DNA from: JBFWUW01 sp050247075
Lineage (GTDB): Bacteria > Planctomycetota > Planctomycetia > Pirellulales > JBFWUW01
Direction of reading: 5' to 3'
DNA: 64,000 bases
Assembly: GCA_050247075.1 (NCBI GenBank)
Contig: JBFWUW010000003.1
Coordinates: 109,213 to 173,212 of the forward strand
The notes under the pieces were generated by a model. The model was not told the origin of the DNA and searched no databases. It saw nothing but the letters and a program-made list of their open reading frames with translations. Below are positions 1 through 7,485 of the stretch, one piece after another. Each line of letters opens with the position of its first letter. Position 1 is the first letter of the stretch. The translations under genes and the position numbers were made by a program.

Positions 1-2
1 AG

Positions 3-647
3 GCCACAAGAAAGGCCCTGGAATCGGAAGTGCCATCGAACTCCGAAACCGATCCCGCCGCCAACCGCCCAGAGGCGGAGGGGCAGGTTAACAATCACGT
101 TGAAGTTAATGCCGGTGCACCCGATGCGGACACCAATCGGGAAGCCACTAAATCGACCAAAGGTGACAAATGGCGATTCAAGTACCACAACGGCCATTGG
201 TGGTATTGGCTTCCCAGTAACAACTGGTGCTTTTGGCACGACGATCAATGGATCAACTACGATCCGCAGACGTATGGAAGCTACTTTCCCCGCGAAACCT
301 ACTCCACCTATGACGACGGGAGCTATTACTCCGGCGGGCAGGCTAACGGCTATCGACATGGGACCGGCTACCGAGGTTATGGCTATGACAACAACGACTA
401 TGGCTATGGTAATGGCGGCTACTACGGAAACGGAGGTTATGGCTACGGCAACGGAGGATACTACGGAAACCGAGGCTTCGGCTACGGCAACGGAGGATAC
501 TATGGAAACCGTGGCTACGGTAATGCCGGAGCGAACGCAGGCGCGAACCTGGGCGGTGCCATCGGCGGTGCCATTGGAGGCCGCCAAGGTGCCGGCGTGG
601 GTAGTGCCATTGGAGGCGCAATCGGCGGAAGCATCGGCACGCCGTAA
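3..647 (+). CDS. Gly/Tyr-rich repeat protein, 5' partial
   Basis: The frame is open to the left edge, so the true start is probably outside the window; the first in-frame start inside is a GTG at 30. The visible part has a hydrophilic linker, then an aromatic block (WWYWLPSNNWCFWHDDQW, near residues 57-74 counted from the GTG). This resembles small secreted planctomycete proteins in which a similar Trp block follows a signal peptide. A Gly/Tyr/Asn-rich section follows, with three 13-residue tandem repeats, and then a Gly/Ala tail with GAIGG-type glycine-zipper spacing. Such composition suits a cell-surface or membrane-associating protein, but no enzyme motif is present and the role is unknown. 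A very strong terminator follows the stop. Confidence 0.6.
   Translation, partial: ATRKALESEVPSNSETDPAANRPEAEGQVNNHVEVNAGAPDADTNREATKSTKGDKWRFKYHNGHWWYWLPSNNWCFWHDDQWINYDPQTYGSYFPRETYSTYDDGSYYSGGQANGYRHGTGYRGYGYDNNDYGYGNGGYYGNGGYGYGNGGYYGNRGFGYGNGGYYGNRGYGNAGANAGANLGGAIGGAIGGRQGAGVGSAIGGAIGGSIGTP
399..515 (+). repeat. Three tandem 39-bp in-frame repeats
   Basis: Units begin at 399, 438 and 477, each encoding 13 residues of the type YGYGNGGYYGNRG. Differences are mostly synonymous or G/R and Y/F changes, so the array probably grew by slippage or unequal exchange and is kept in frame. Confidence 0.9.
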
Positions 648-671
648 GTGAGCCTTGATTTTCCCGTTAAC

Positions 672-717
672 AACCACCGTCCCTTAGCCGCCATAGGCTA
701 AGGGACGGTGGTTTTTT
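672..717 (+). terminator. Strong rho-independent terminator
   Basis: An 18-bp perfectly complementary stem (672-689 with 696-713), a 6-base loop (690-695) and a run of six T (712-717) lie 25 bases after the stop of the Gly/Tyr-rich gene. The stem begins with AA and ends with TT, so it would also work in the opposite direction, but no leftward gene ends close by. Confidence 0.93.
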
Positions 718-854
718 GCCCGACAGGAGTTCCAAAACCGTTGGCTTTGTGCGCGCGGTGCCCGATATTGTCACTGTTTGAGCGTTGATTCACCGTCATG
801 CAATCACTAACTGAAATGGGGAATCAATGACGATTCGCCAAGTCCAATCGAACG

Positions 855-2240
855 TCACCAAAAAAACAAGCCGATGACAACGGCCAAAATTGCAAAAAGC
901 GCAAACAGAGATAGTGCCCGCAAGAACCAGTAGATAAGTTCGTTTTCCGGACCGGCAATTCGATTCAACATCGAGTCGATTCTGTGTGCAGCAGAAACGA
1001 CCCCTCGCTTTGGAGCTGCCGCGAGATTAACAAGAAACCCGCAGAACGACTGCGCGAATTCGGCATTAACTTCGATCCAAGAACGATAGGTGTTCCTCGC
1101 TGCTTGGCCGCTATCGGCTGGTACGTTGGAAGTTGCGAGATTTCGAAATCGCCGCCAATCTTCCGCGAAGAGGCCCGCGGCGGGGCTTGAAGATGTGAGC
1201 AGGTGCAGTGCAATACCTCTTTGTGAATGAATGAGCAGCTTGCCGTAACGGCAATACGGGACTTGAACGTTCTGAGAGAAACGTCGATCTGGAGACCCAT
1301 CTTGATTCGGATGAAGCCAAGTCCATCGAACGACCGTGGACTCGCGCGGATGTTCGCCCGAGAGTTCCGCATAATCCTCGATCGCCTCGCAAACGCTTAC
1401 GTCGGCGTAATTCACGAAAGCACAGTCGTACTGGTCATCGACCAAAATTCCAGCCGGGAAGAAGAAGTAAGATTCATTTCCAATGCGAATCGCAGGAATC
1501 GGAATGTTGGAAATGATCCATTCTGGAACATCGGCTCCGGTCTGAACCAAGTCCCGCCGGACCTGGTCCGTGGAACCAGCATTGCGTTTGGGATCATGAT
1601 TCCACGAAGCACCGATGACTCGCCACACCTGCTCACAAACCGCCAATCGGTTGATAGCGGATACTAAGGTCTCGTAAGCCAGGCAGAACCGACCTTCAAG
1701 GTAAAAATTCAGCGACAAAGTCCGTCGCCGTCGTTCCCATTGAGTTGTTTGCGATGCAACAAAGAACAGGCCAACACAGATCACCGCCGGAACAGCCAGG
1801 GTCAAGAAATTTACATAGAATGGCCATTCGTGACTCATGTTGCTGACCGCAACTAGTAACGCCGTCGGCAGCAGCACGACGGTCGAGGCAATCGCCGCCA
1901 GGCGGACTCGCCAGTCGTATCGCGGGAGGTGGCGAACCAAGTTAATTGCATCCACCAGTTCAGACGGCGAGGTTGTTGCAATTTCAGAGGCGGCTACCGA
2001 TTCAAAACCTATTGCGGAATAGATCGGGCGGTCACCTGGAAGTGATAGCGTGGATCCTTTCGCCGACCCCAACTCTTGGCGGAAGTAAATGCCAAACCGG
2101 CCAGCGTGAACGTACTCCGACCCGTCGGGCCGGATACCCAATCGAAGCCCCTTAACCCCCACGGACGCACCGACGCCAGATTTAGAGAGGTTTAGCCGAA
2201 TCGGACCGATACTAATGGACTTCCGAAAATAGATACCCAC
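855..2240 (-). CDS. DUF4236 domain membrane protein
   Basis: 461 residues with a GTG start. The N-terminus (GIYFRKSISIGPIRLNLSKSG, then GVGASVGVKGLRLG) matches the DUF4236 pattern, a short beta-rich domain of unknown function usually found at the N-terminus of membrane proteins. Two hydrophobic segments follow near residues 113-133 and 143-163. A long soluble middle part comes next, and the protein ends in a third hydrophobic segment (LSLFALFAILAVVIGLFFW). The middle part matches nothing I know. It stands alone, with the DUF1501 gene 43 bases upstream on the same strand. The domain call is firm; the function is unknown. Confidence 0.75.
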   Translation of the reverse strand: MGIYFRKSISIGPIRLNLSKSGVGASVGVKGLRLGIRPDGSEYVHAGRFGIYFRQELGSAKGSTLSLPGDRPIYSAIGFESVAASEIATTSPSELVDAINLVRHLPRYDWRVRLAAIASTVVLLPTALLVAVSNMSHEWPFYVNFLTLAVPAVICVGLFFVASQTTQWERRRRTLSLNFYLEGRFCLAYETLVSAINRLAVCEQVWRVIGASWNHDPKRNAGSTDQVRRDLVQTGADVPEWIISNIPIPAIRIGNESYFFFPAGILVDDQYDCAFVNYADVSVCEAIEDYAELSGEHPRESTVVRWTWLHPNQDGSPDRRFSQNVQVPYCRYGKLLIHSQRGIALHLLTSSSPAAGLFAEDWRRFRNLATSNVPADSGQAARNTYRSWIEVNAEFAQSFCGFLVNLAAAPKRGVVSAAHRIDSMLNRIAGPENELIYWFLRALSLFALFAILAVVIGLFFW

Positions 2241-2283
2241 GGCTGCTCCCGGTCGTCAAAGTCACTTCGAATGCGCCCTTTCC

Positions 2284-3756
2284 TCAGGCCAAAATCCCAC
2301 CAATCGCTTCTCCATAATAAACCGGGTGGGGGCGGGTTAGGTCATCGTGCCAGACGGCTGTGGGTGGAATGCCGAGGGCCTGGTAGATGGTGGCGGCCAT
2401 GTTTTCGGGCCGTTGGCGCGAGGTGGCGGGCTGGCCGGCGTGGCGGTCGGAGGAGCCGATGACCGTGCCGCCGCGGATGCCGCCACCTGCGAAGAAAACG
2501 GTTTGCACAGCTCCCCAGTGGTCGCGGCCAGGGCCGTTGAACGAGGCTGGCAGCGTGCTGATCTTGGGGGTGCGGCCAAATTCGCCCGCCATGACGATCA
2601 TGGTGCTGTCTAACAGGCCGGTCTGGTGCAGGTCGTCTAGCAGGGCCGACAGTGCCCGGTCGGTCGGTGGAAAGAGTTTGTCCTTGAGGCGAGGGAAGGC
2701 GTCGCCGTGGGTGTCCCAGGTTTCGTTGTTGCCCAGGTTGACCTGCACCAGCGTCACGCCCGCCTCGACCAGCCGATAGGCCATTAACAGCGACCAGCCA
2801 AAACTATTGCGTCCGTAGCGCTGCTGCGTGGCGTCGTCGGCCCGCGTGACATCGAAGGCCCGCCGCACGGCGGGATCGGCCAACAGCGAAATGGCGGCCT
2901 GCCGCTGATTGTCGAAGCCCTCGGTCTCGGCGGCCCTTTCCAGCGCTGCCCGCTGCCGTTCGATATGGCCGAGCATGTCCAGGCGGCTGTTGAACTGATT
3001 CAGGTTCAACCCTTGCGGCAGACTCAGGTTGGGAGCCTGATAAACGCGGTCGTCGGCGCTGGCGGGCGGCTTTTTCGTTTCGTTGGCAAAGGTGTACTCT
3101 GGGTATGCGCCGCGCCAAAAGGGGTTGCCGTAGGGCGAAGCCTCAATAAACCACGGTTCCCGCTGGCGGCCCATGATGCCGCCATACGCGCCAGGCAGCG
3201 TGCGGCCCGACCAGTGGACAAGCTTCTCTGGCAGCACTACTGCGGGTGGCAAATTGTTGCCGGGCCGCGGCGTGTTGTAGCCCGCGACCGAGGCGATGGA
3301 AGGCCAATCGCTCGGCCGGGGTTCGCTGGAAAAATTGAAGCCGGCAGGCAACTCGGTGCGGCCGCTGAGCATCATCATGTGGCCATCGGTGTGGCTGTTC
3401 GACGGGTGGCTGAGCGAACGGCACAGCGCCCAATGCCCGCTGCGCTGGGCTAGCAGCGGCAAATGCTCGCTGATCTCGATGCCGGGCGTGGCGGTCGCCA
3501 CGGGGTTGAACTCGCCGCGAATCTCCGCCGGGGCTTGCGGTTTAAGATCAAAGCTTTCGTGCTGGGCCAATCCGCCAGAAAGAAAAATGTAAATGCACGA
3601 CTTGGCGGTCCCCCGCGCGCTGGGCGAAGTGCCTGCCGACGAAGACTCCGCCGCGCTGGCAGCGCGGAGCGCCTCCAGGTGGTTCATTCCTAGTCCCAAC
3701 AGCCCAACCGAGCCAGCCTGGATGGCCATTCGGCGGGAGAAAGCAGGATGAAACAT
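2284..3756 (-). CDS. DUF1501 protein with Tat signal
   Basis: 490 residues. The N-terminus has a twin-arginine motif (SRRMAIQAG, Arg8-Arg9) followed by a hydrophobic stretch, typical of Tat export. The body has DUF1501 hallmarks: FLSGGLAQHESFDLKP early, GHMMMLSGRTE, GNNETWDTHGDAFPRLK, and MVMAGEFGRTPK with GRDHWG near the C-terminus. DUF1501 proteins have the alkaline-phosphatase/sulfatase fold and are very abundant in planctomycetes, often next to DUF1549/DUF1553 cytochrome-like proteins, but that partner is absent here. The substrate is unknown. The start is preceded by an AATCCAAAATCG-type repeat and not by a clear Shine-Dalgarno sequence. Confidence 0.9.
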   Translation of the reverse strand: MFHPAFSRRMAIQAGSVGLLGLGMNHLEALRAASAAESSSAGTSPSARGTAKSCIYIFLSGGLAQHESFDLKPQAPAEIRGEFNPVATATPGIEISEHLPLLAQRSGHWALCRSLSHPSNSHTDGHMMMLSGRTELPAGFNFSSEPRPSDWPSIASVAGYNTPRPGNNLPPAVVLPEKLVHWSGRTLPGAYGGIMGRQREPWFIEASPYGNPFWRGAYPEYTFANETKKPPASADDRVYQAPNLSLPQGLNLNQFNSRLDMLGHIERQRAALERAAETEGFDNQRQAAISLLADPAVRRAFDVTRADDATQQRYGRNSFGWSLLMAYRLVEAGVTLVQVNLGNNETWDTHGDAFPRLKDKLFPPTDRALSALLDDLHQTGLLDSTMIVMAGEFGRTPKISTLPASFNGPGRDHWGAVQTVFFAGGGIRGGTVIGSSDRHAGQPATSRQRPENMAATIYQALGIPPTAVWHDDLTRPHPVYYGEAIGGILA

Positions 3757-3760
3757 GGCG

Positions 3761-3793
3761 ACTTTGGAATCTTGGATTTCGATTTTGGATTGA
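3761..3793 (-). repeat. AATCCAAAATCG-type start-proximal repeat, copy 1
   Basis: Read leftward this is a run of AATCCAAAATCG/AAATCC/AAGATTCC words ending 4 bases before the ATG of the DUF1501 gene. The same wording recurs before fadA (19531-19623) and before the SDR gene (52481-52511). Confidence 0.75.
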
Positions 3794-3891
3794 GGAAATG
3801 CCGGGGCGCGGCGATCCGATCAGTAGTGGCTTATGATAACCGATCGCGGGTGATTGATCCAATTTCGAGGATGCGATGCAGGCCGACGGAA

Positions 3892-4890
3892 TTATTGCGC
3901 GCGCACGAACTTTTGCAGCACATGGCAATCGGCGGGGACCAGGCCGCGGCAGCCGCCGGCGGACCAGGCAACTTCCGCCACGTAGATGTCGCCATGCGAG
4001 TCGAGATTAAGGTCGTGCGGGGCAAAGAAATTGCCCGGGGCGCAAGGATCAGGCCCGCCCCCCCAACGCGAAAGAAGTTCGCCCCGCAGGTTGAACACCG
4101 AGACGCTTGCGCCTGGGGCATCGTCGGGCGCGGTGTTCCAGGGGAACATTCCGGCGTGGAAGCCGACCTCCGCCACGAATACATTTTGCGCCGCGTCGAT
4201 GCGGACCTGCATCGGCCTGGCGACATTGGTCCAGATGTTCTGCAAATTGCCTTGCGGATCAAAGATTTGAATACGGCTGTTTTCGCGGTCGGCCACGTAA
4301 ACCAGGCCAGCGGCGTCGATGGCAATGCCGTGCGGAACATTGAACTGGCCCGGCTTCGACCCCGGTCCGCCCCAGGCCGAGAGCAACTCGCCCGTGGCGC
4401 TAAAGTGGTGGATGCGGGCGTTGCCGTAGCCATCGGCAATGAACAGCCCGCCATCGGCCGCCAGGGCCACATTAGTAGGCTTGTTGAACGGCGGCCCCAC
4501 CTGGCGAATCGTGCGATAGTCGAACCCTTCGGCCCCGGTGTCGCTGGGAATGTCAGGCGTACCTAGCGTGGCCAGGATGCGGCCGTCGGGTGTGCATTGG
4601 CGGACACAATGTCCCAAGTCGTCGGTCAGCCACAACAGGTCGTCGGGCGAAATCGTAATGCCGTGTGGCCGGGTGAAGACCCCTTCACCCCAGGCCGAAA
4701 GAAAGTTGCCCTCGCGGTCGAAGACAATCACCGGATGTTCGCCACGGTTGAAAACGTAAATGCGGTCGAGCGAGTCGGCGGCCACGCCGGCGACCTCCAC
4801 CAGCGACCAGCCAGCCGGCAGCCGGCCCCAACCGGGTTCCAGGCGGTAACGAAACGAACCGTAACCAAACAGCGCCGGTAAATCTGGCAT
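3892..4890 (-). CDS. NHL-repeat beta-propeller protein
   Basis: 332 residues built of repeated blocks of the type PHGI(T/A)I...LW(L/V)xD...(N/H)xxRxF: FTRPHGITISPDDLLWLTDD, KPTNVALAADGGLFIADGYG and FNVPHGIAIDAAGLVYVADR, giving about six blades. This is the NHL/peptidyl-hydroxyglycine-lyase-like propeller. No signal peptide is visible, so the protein may be cytoplasmic, or the start could be misplaced. Propellers of this kind serve as interaction scaffolds or lyases; the lyase metal ligands cannot be confirmed by eye. It is followed on the same strand, after about 135 bases, by the DUF1501 gene. Confidence 0.8.
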   Translation of the reverse strand: MPDLPALFGYGSFRYRLEPGWGRLPAGWSLVEVAGVAADSLDRIYVFNRGEHPVIVFDREGNFLSAWGEGVFTRPHGITISPDDLLWLTDDLGHCVRQCTPDGRILATLGTPDIPSDTGAEGFDYRTIRQVGPPFNKPTNVALAADGGLFIADGYGNARIHHFSATGELLSAWGGPGSKPGQFNVPHGIAIDAAGLVYVADRENSRIQIFDPQGNLQNIWTNVARPMQVRIDAAQNVFVAEVGFHAGMFPWNTAPDDAPGASVSVFNLRGELLSRWGGGPDPCAPGNFFAPHDLNLDSHGDIYVAEVAWSAGGCRGLVPADCHVLQKFVRAQ

Positions 4891-5046
4891 GAGGAAAGCA
4901 AAAACGAAAAAGGAGAGAACTGGTTTCTACCAGCCAAGATTGTGGCAGCTTTTGTAAATGTTCGCGAGTGTTGCAAAGGATGAGATTGCTGTCAGCGGAG
5001 AAGCTGTCGGCTATCAGCCAGGGTCGAGTCGTGTTCGATGGTCCGT

Positions 5047-5122
5047 GCCCGGCAACCGTGCCTCGCGTGGAAAGCCAATCGCGCATCGAGCCGGCCAAGC
5101 CAGGGGCTTTGCCGGCTACTTG
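5047..5122 (+). repeat. Diverged direct repeat, copy A
   Basis: Begins GCCCGGCAACCG and shares roughly 80% of positions by eye with 5674-5748, with one single-base gap. Function unknown. Confidence 0.7.
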
Positions 5123-5261
5123 TTCCACCTTACCTCGACCATTTCTCGGTGTGGAACAGGTAGCCATGCCCGTTTTTTCCGCGAATTCGTGGGCTCTTGG
5201 CGGTTGAGGCTGCTGTTACCCGCACCAGTGATTTAGAGGGGGTGTGGCTTCCTGCTCCACG

Positions 5262-5297
5262 TTACCTGTTCCAATCCAGGGGTTGTGGAACAGGTAA
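5262..5297. repeat. 12-bp perfect inverted repeat
   Basis: TTACCTGTTCCA (5262-5273) pairs with TGGAACAGGTAA (5286-5297) across 12 bases. A second TGGAACAGGTA lies at 5152-5162. There is no T-run, so this is not a classical terminator; it could be a binding site or an element end. Confidence 0.6.
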
Positions 5298-5602
5298 GAG
5301 CGTGCCCGATGATCGACAACGTCAGCGCGCACCGATAGCGGCACGCGAGGGAGTCGCGTTTCAAAAATATGAACAGGCCCCGCGGCACGTACCGGACAGC
5401 GGAAGGATCAGCTAGAAAATCGCCTCCTCCACAATGGCTGTCCAGCCGGCAACGATAGCCGTTAGGAATAACTCGCCCGATCGACCGGTCGCCACGGCCA
5501 TGCTGTTCGAGCACGCGGCGACCGACGATGCCTGGGCGGCTTAGGGGGATCCGCAACCAATGGGCGCACAAAACCACGCCTGCGCGAAGCCGCTTATCGT
5601 AT

Positions 5603-5631
5603 TTTGTATTAAAAATACATGTTGTTGTCAA
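5603..5631 (-). promoter_or_regulatory. Candidate leftward promoter with operator-like palindrome
   Basis: On the minus strand a perfect TTGACA (5631-5626) is followed after 17 bases by TACAAA (5608-5603). The palindrome TGTATT-AAA-AATACA (5605-5619) covers the -10 region and part of the spacer, as repressor operators often do. No convincing gene lies downstream. Confidence 0.35.
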
Positions 5632-5673
5632 GAATATATTATTATTGTTGATGATTCTTTGGTCATGATTCAC

Positions 5674-5748
5674 GCCCGGCAACCGTACCCTCCGTGGAAA
5701 GCCAATTGCGCATCAAGCCGACAAAGCAGGAGCTTCGTGGCTATGTTG
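5674..5748 (+). repeat. Diverged direct repeat, copy B
   Basis: Partner of 5047-5122, starting 627 bases after it. One frame reads ...VESQLRIKPTKQELRGYVD..., which looks once-coding, but no full gene is present. Confidence 0.7.
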
Positions 5749-5792
5749 ATCTGATCTACTTATCCTTTCCCATTGCAAACCAATCCATCGGC

Positions 5793-5798
5793 TAGAAT
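5793..5798 (+). promoter_or_regulatory. Candidate -10 box (TAGAAT)
   Basis: TAGAAT in the context CGGCTAGAATAG, 60 bases before the start of the membrane protein at 5858. It matches similar boxes before other genes here. No good -35 at 17 bases. Confidence 0.35.
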
Positions 5799-5827
5799 AG
5801 CGGAAGATGCAGGCTTGCCCGCGGAGA

Positions 5828-5854
5828 TTTCGCCTTTCGCCTTCAGCCTTTCGG
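5828..5854 (+). repeat. CCTTTCGCCTTCAGCC-type start-proximal repeat
   Basis: Pyrimidine-rich words (CGCCTTTCGCCTTCAGCCTTT) end 3 bases before the chosen ATG at 5858. The same kind of wording occurs at 37461-37492 and 37555-37588. The repeat supports placing the start after it and not at the ATG at 5807. Confidence 0.6.
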
Positions 5855-5857
5855 ACC

Positions 5858-6493
5858 ATGCCGATGTCCGCGGAAACTCCACCTGAACAGCCGGCTGCTG
5901 CCGGCCGGTTGCAGTTTGGTCTGCGGGACGCGCTAGGGTCCGTGGTAACAATTAGCTTGCTGTGCGCCTATTTGCGGACGTTTGGGCCGGACAAGGTTTA
6001 CCGCGGGGGGGCCGTGTTGCTGGCAGCGGCCGTGCTGGGCGGTCTGGCTGGTGCGGTTTCCCGCAATGCGATCGAGGGGGCATTTTGGGCGGTGATAGGG
6101 GCGGCTTGGGCCTACCTGGCGGTCGTGACGGCCTTTGTGTTGCCGGCCATGCAATTGCTGTGGCCGTTGATTGGCACGGTGGCGGGAGCGGCTACCGGGG
6201 CGGCTGCGGCCCAGGCTCGCCGGCCGTGGTCGCTGATCGTGCTAGGGGCCATGGCGGCCGGCACGGTCTTCTTGGTGTGGACCTTCATGTTGTTTGTTTT
6301 CGGCACGGCGCTCGACTTGATCTTCGACTTTTGCTGTGCCGTACTGGCGGGGGGAGGGCTGGGGGGCGTGGTCTATCTTTCGCGGTGGGTCGAGGACCGC
6401 GCCCGCATCCCCAGGTTTGTATTGGCGATGCTGCTAATAGCGCTAGCCATTGGAGTGAGTTGGGGCGGCCAGCAATTCGTGAAGGGGTGGTAA
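5858..6493 (+). CDS. Small polytopic membrane protein, unknown
   Basis: 211 residues from ATG 5858; another ATG lies 6 bases downstream, and an earlier in-frame ATG at 5807 would translate the low-complexity repeat. A Pro/Ala-rich N-terminus is followed by LQFGLRDALGSVV and about five hydrophobic segments (for example LLWPLIGTVAGAATGAAAA, LIVLGAMAAGTVFLVWTF and FVLAMLLIALAIGVSW). The QFxLRxxL lead-in to the first membrane segment is common in planctomycete inner-membrane proteins. No catalytic motif is seen and the function is unknown. Confidence 0.65.
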   Translation: MPMSAETPPEQPAAAGRLQFGLRDALGSVVTISLLCAYLRTFGPDKVYRGGAVLLAAAVLGGLAGAVSRNAIEGAFWAVIGAAWAYLAVVTAFVLPAMQLLWPLIGTVAGAATGAAAAQARRPWSLIVLGAMAAGTVFLVWTFMLFVFGTALDLIFDFCCAVLAGGGLGGVVYLSRWVEDRARIPRFVLAMLLIALAIGVSWGGQQFVKGW

Positions 6494-6620
6494 GCCGCCT
6501 GGCTGCATTCGACCTCGTCACTCCCAGAAGAAGATGGGGATCTCTGGGTGCCCAATGGGACGAGTCAGACGGACTGGTTTGAATTGCGCGAGTTGTGAGT
6601 GGAGAGATAGCGCGGCGGCG

Positions 6621-7325
6621 TTACGGTCCGTTGATCCGACAATTTGGCAGCGCCGCCTTCAGGGCCGCGATACCGGCTTCTGTTACACCTGTATCGCCAA
6701 GGTCGAGCGCCTGGATGGAAGCAAGGGCCTTGAGATGCCTCACTCCTGAATCCGTAATTGCAGTGCCATTGAGGTCCAAGCACCTCAACTCCCCGAAGTC
6801 TGCCAAGTGGGCTAGTCCAGCGTCTGTTATCTTGGTGTGGGACAAGTCGAGAAAAGTTAGCCCCACGGACGATGGCAGGTGAGCTAGTCCACGATCATCC
6901 ACGTTCGTGTGATCGAGGTCTAATCCGGTCAGCGACGGCTGATCGCACGAGCGTAGGCCAACGCCGTTGACTGGGGTGTGGTTGAGATCGAGAAAACTCA
7001 TATAGCGGAGCGCATCGAGATGAAACAACGCGTCATCCGTCACTTCCGTATGGCTGAGATCGAGGATGGTGAGATTACGGGAGTAAAGCGGCGGTCTCAA
7101 ATAGACGAAGTGTTTCCTTCCGCCCAGCCGATCGACCCACGCAATCGCCTCTCGATATTTGCGCGCAGGTACAACGACAAACGCCACCTGAATTGCCAAC
7201 GCAATCGAAATGGCCGTTATCGATAGCAGCAGCGTCCGAACGCTGAATTGATACCAGCGGCAGCTGGGCGGAGGCGGAATTACTTCTGGCGCGGAGGCCG
7301 TGGACTCGGCGGACTGTTCTTCCAT
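6621..7325 (-). CDS. Membrane-anchored leucine-rich repeat protein
   Basis: 234 residues from the ATG at 7325 (MEEQSAEST); an in-frame extension to 7400 is open but unlike the family. After a Pro-rich stretch comes YQFSVRTLLLSITAISIAL, a single membrane segment. At least six leucine-rich repeats follow, of the type LxxLDLSHTxVTDxGLxHL (LTILDLSHTEVTDDALFHL, LTFLDLSHTKITDAGLAHL, LRCLDLNGTAITDSGVRHL). These 23-24-residue repeats form a solenoid for protein binding, probably facing the periplasm. The partner is unknown. Confidence 0.85.
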   Translation of the reverse strand: MEEQSAESTASAPEVIPPPPSCRWYQFSVRTLLLSITAISIALAIQVAFVVVPARKYREAIAWVDRLGGRKHFVYLRPPLYSRNLTILDLSHTEVTDDALFHLDALRYMSFLDLNHTPVNGVGLRSCDQPSLTGLDLDHTNVDDRGLAHLPSSVGLTFLDLSHTKITDAGLAHLADFGELRCLDLNGTAITDSGVRHLKALASIQALDLGDTGVTEAGIAALKAALPNCRINGP

Positions 7326-7485
7326 GCGTCCAGTATCCCACGGAGGCGTTGGGCATTGCAAGGGGAATTCGCCCGTTGGCTGACACGTTCCCGCGGGCAA
7401 GTCGTGTGGCGGTTAAAACCGATTGCCGGTACGCTTTAGCCCAACGAGCCATTTACCCAACCGCACCCTTTGCTAACGGCCATTC

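Larger units (their letters stand above)
4891..5857. other. Gene-poor island with repeats and an AT-rich core
   Basis: About 970 bases with no convincing gene. It holds a diverged direct repeat (5047-5122 and 5674-5748), an inverted repeat (5262-5273 with 5286-5297) and an AT-rich core around 5590-5672 with a promoter-like sequence. The open frames here (for example leftward 5233-5682) are low in complexity and resemble nothing known. It may be a decayed mobile element or gene remnant. Confidence 0.6.

Noticed and set aside
5233..5682. Leftward open frame of 149 codons in the repeat island
   Set aside because: No similarity to anything I know, low-complexity start (NNNN), and it crosses the promoter-like site and inverted repeat; more likely chance.
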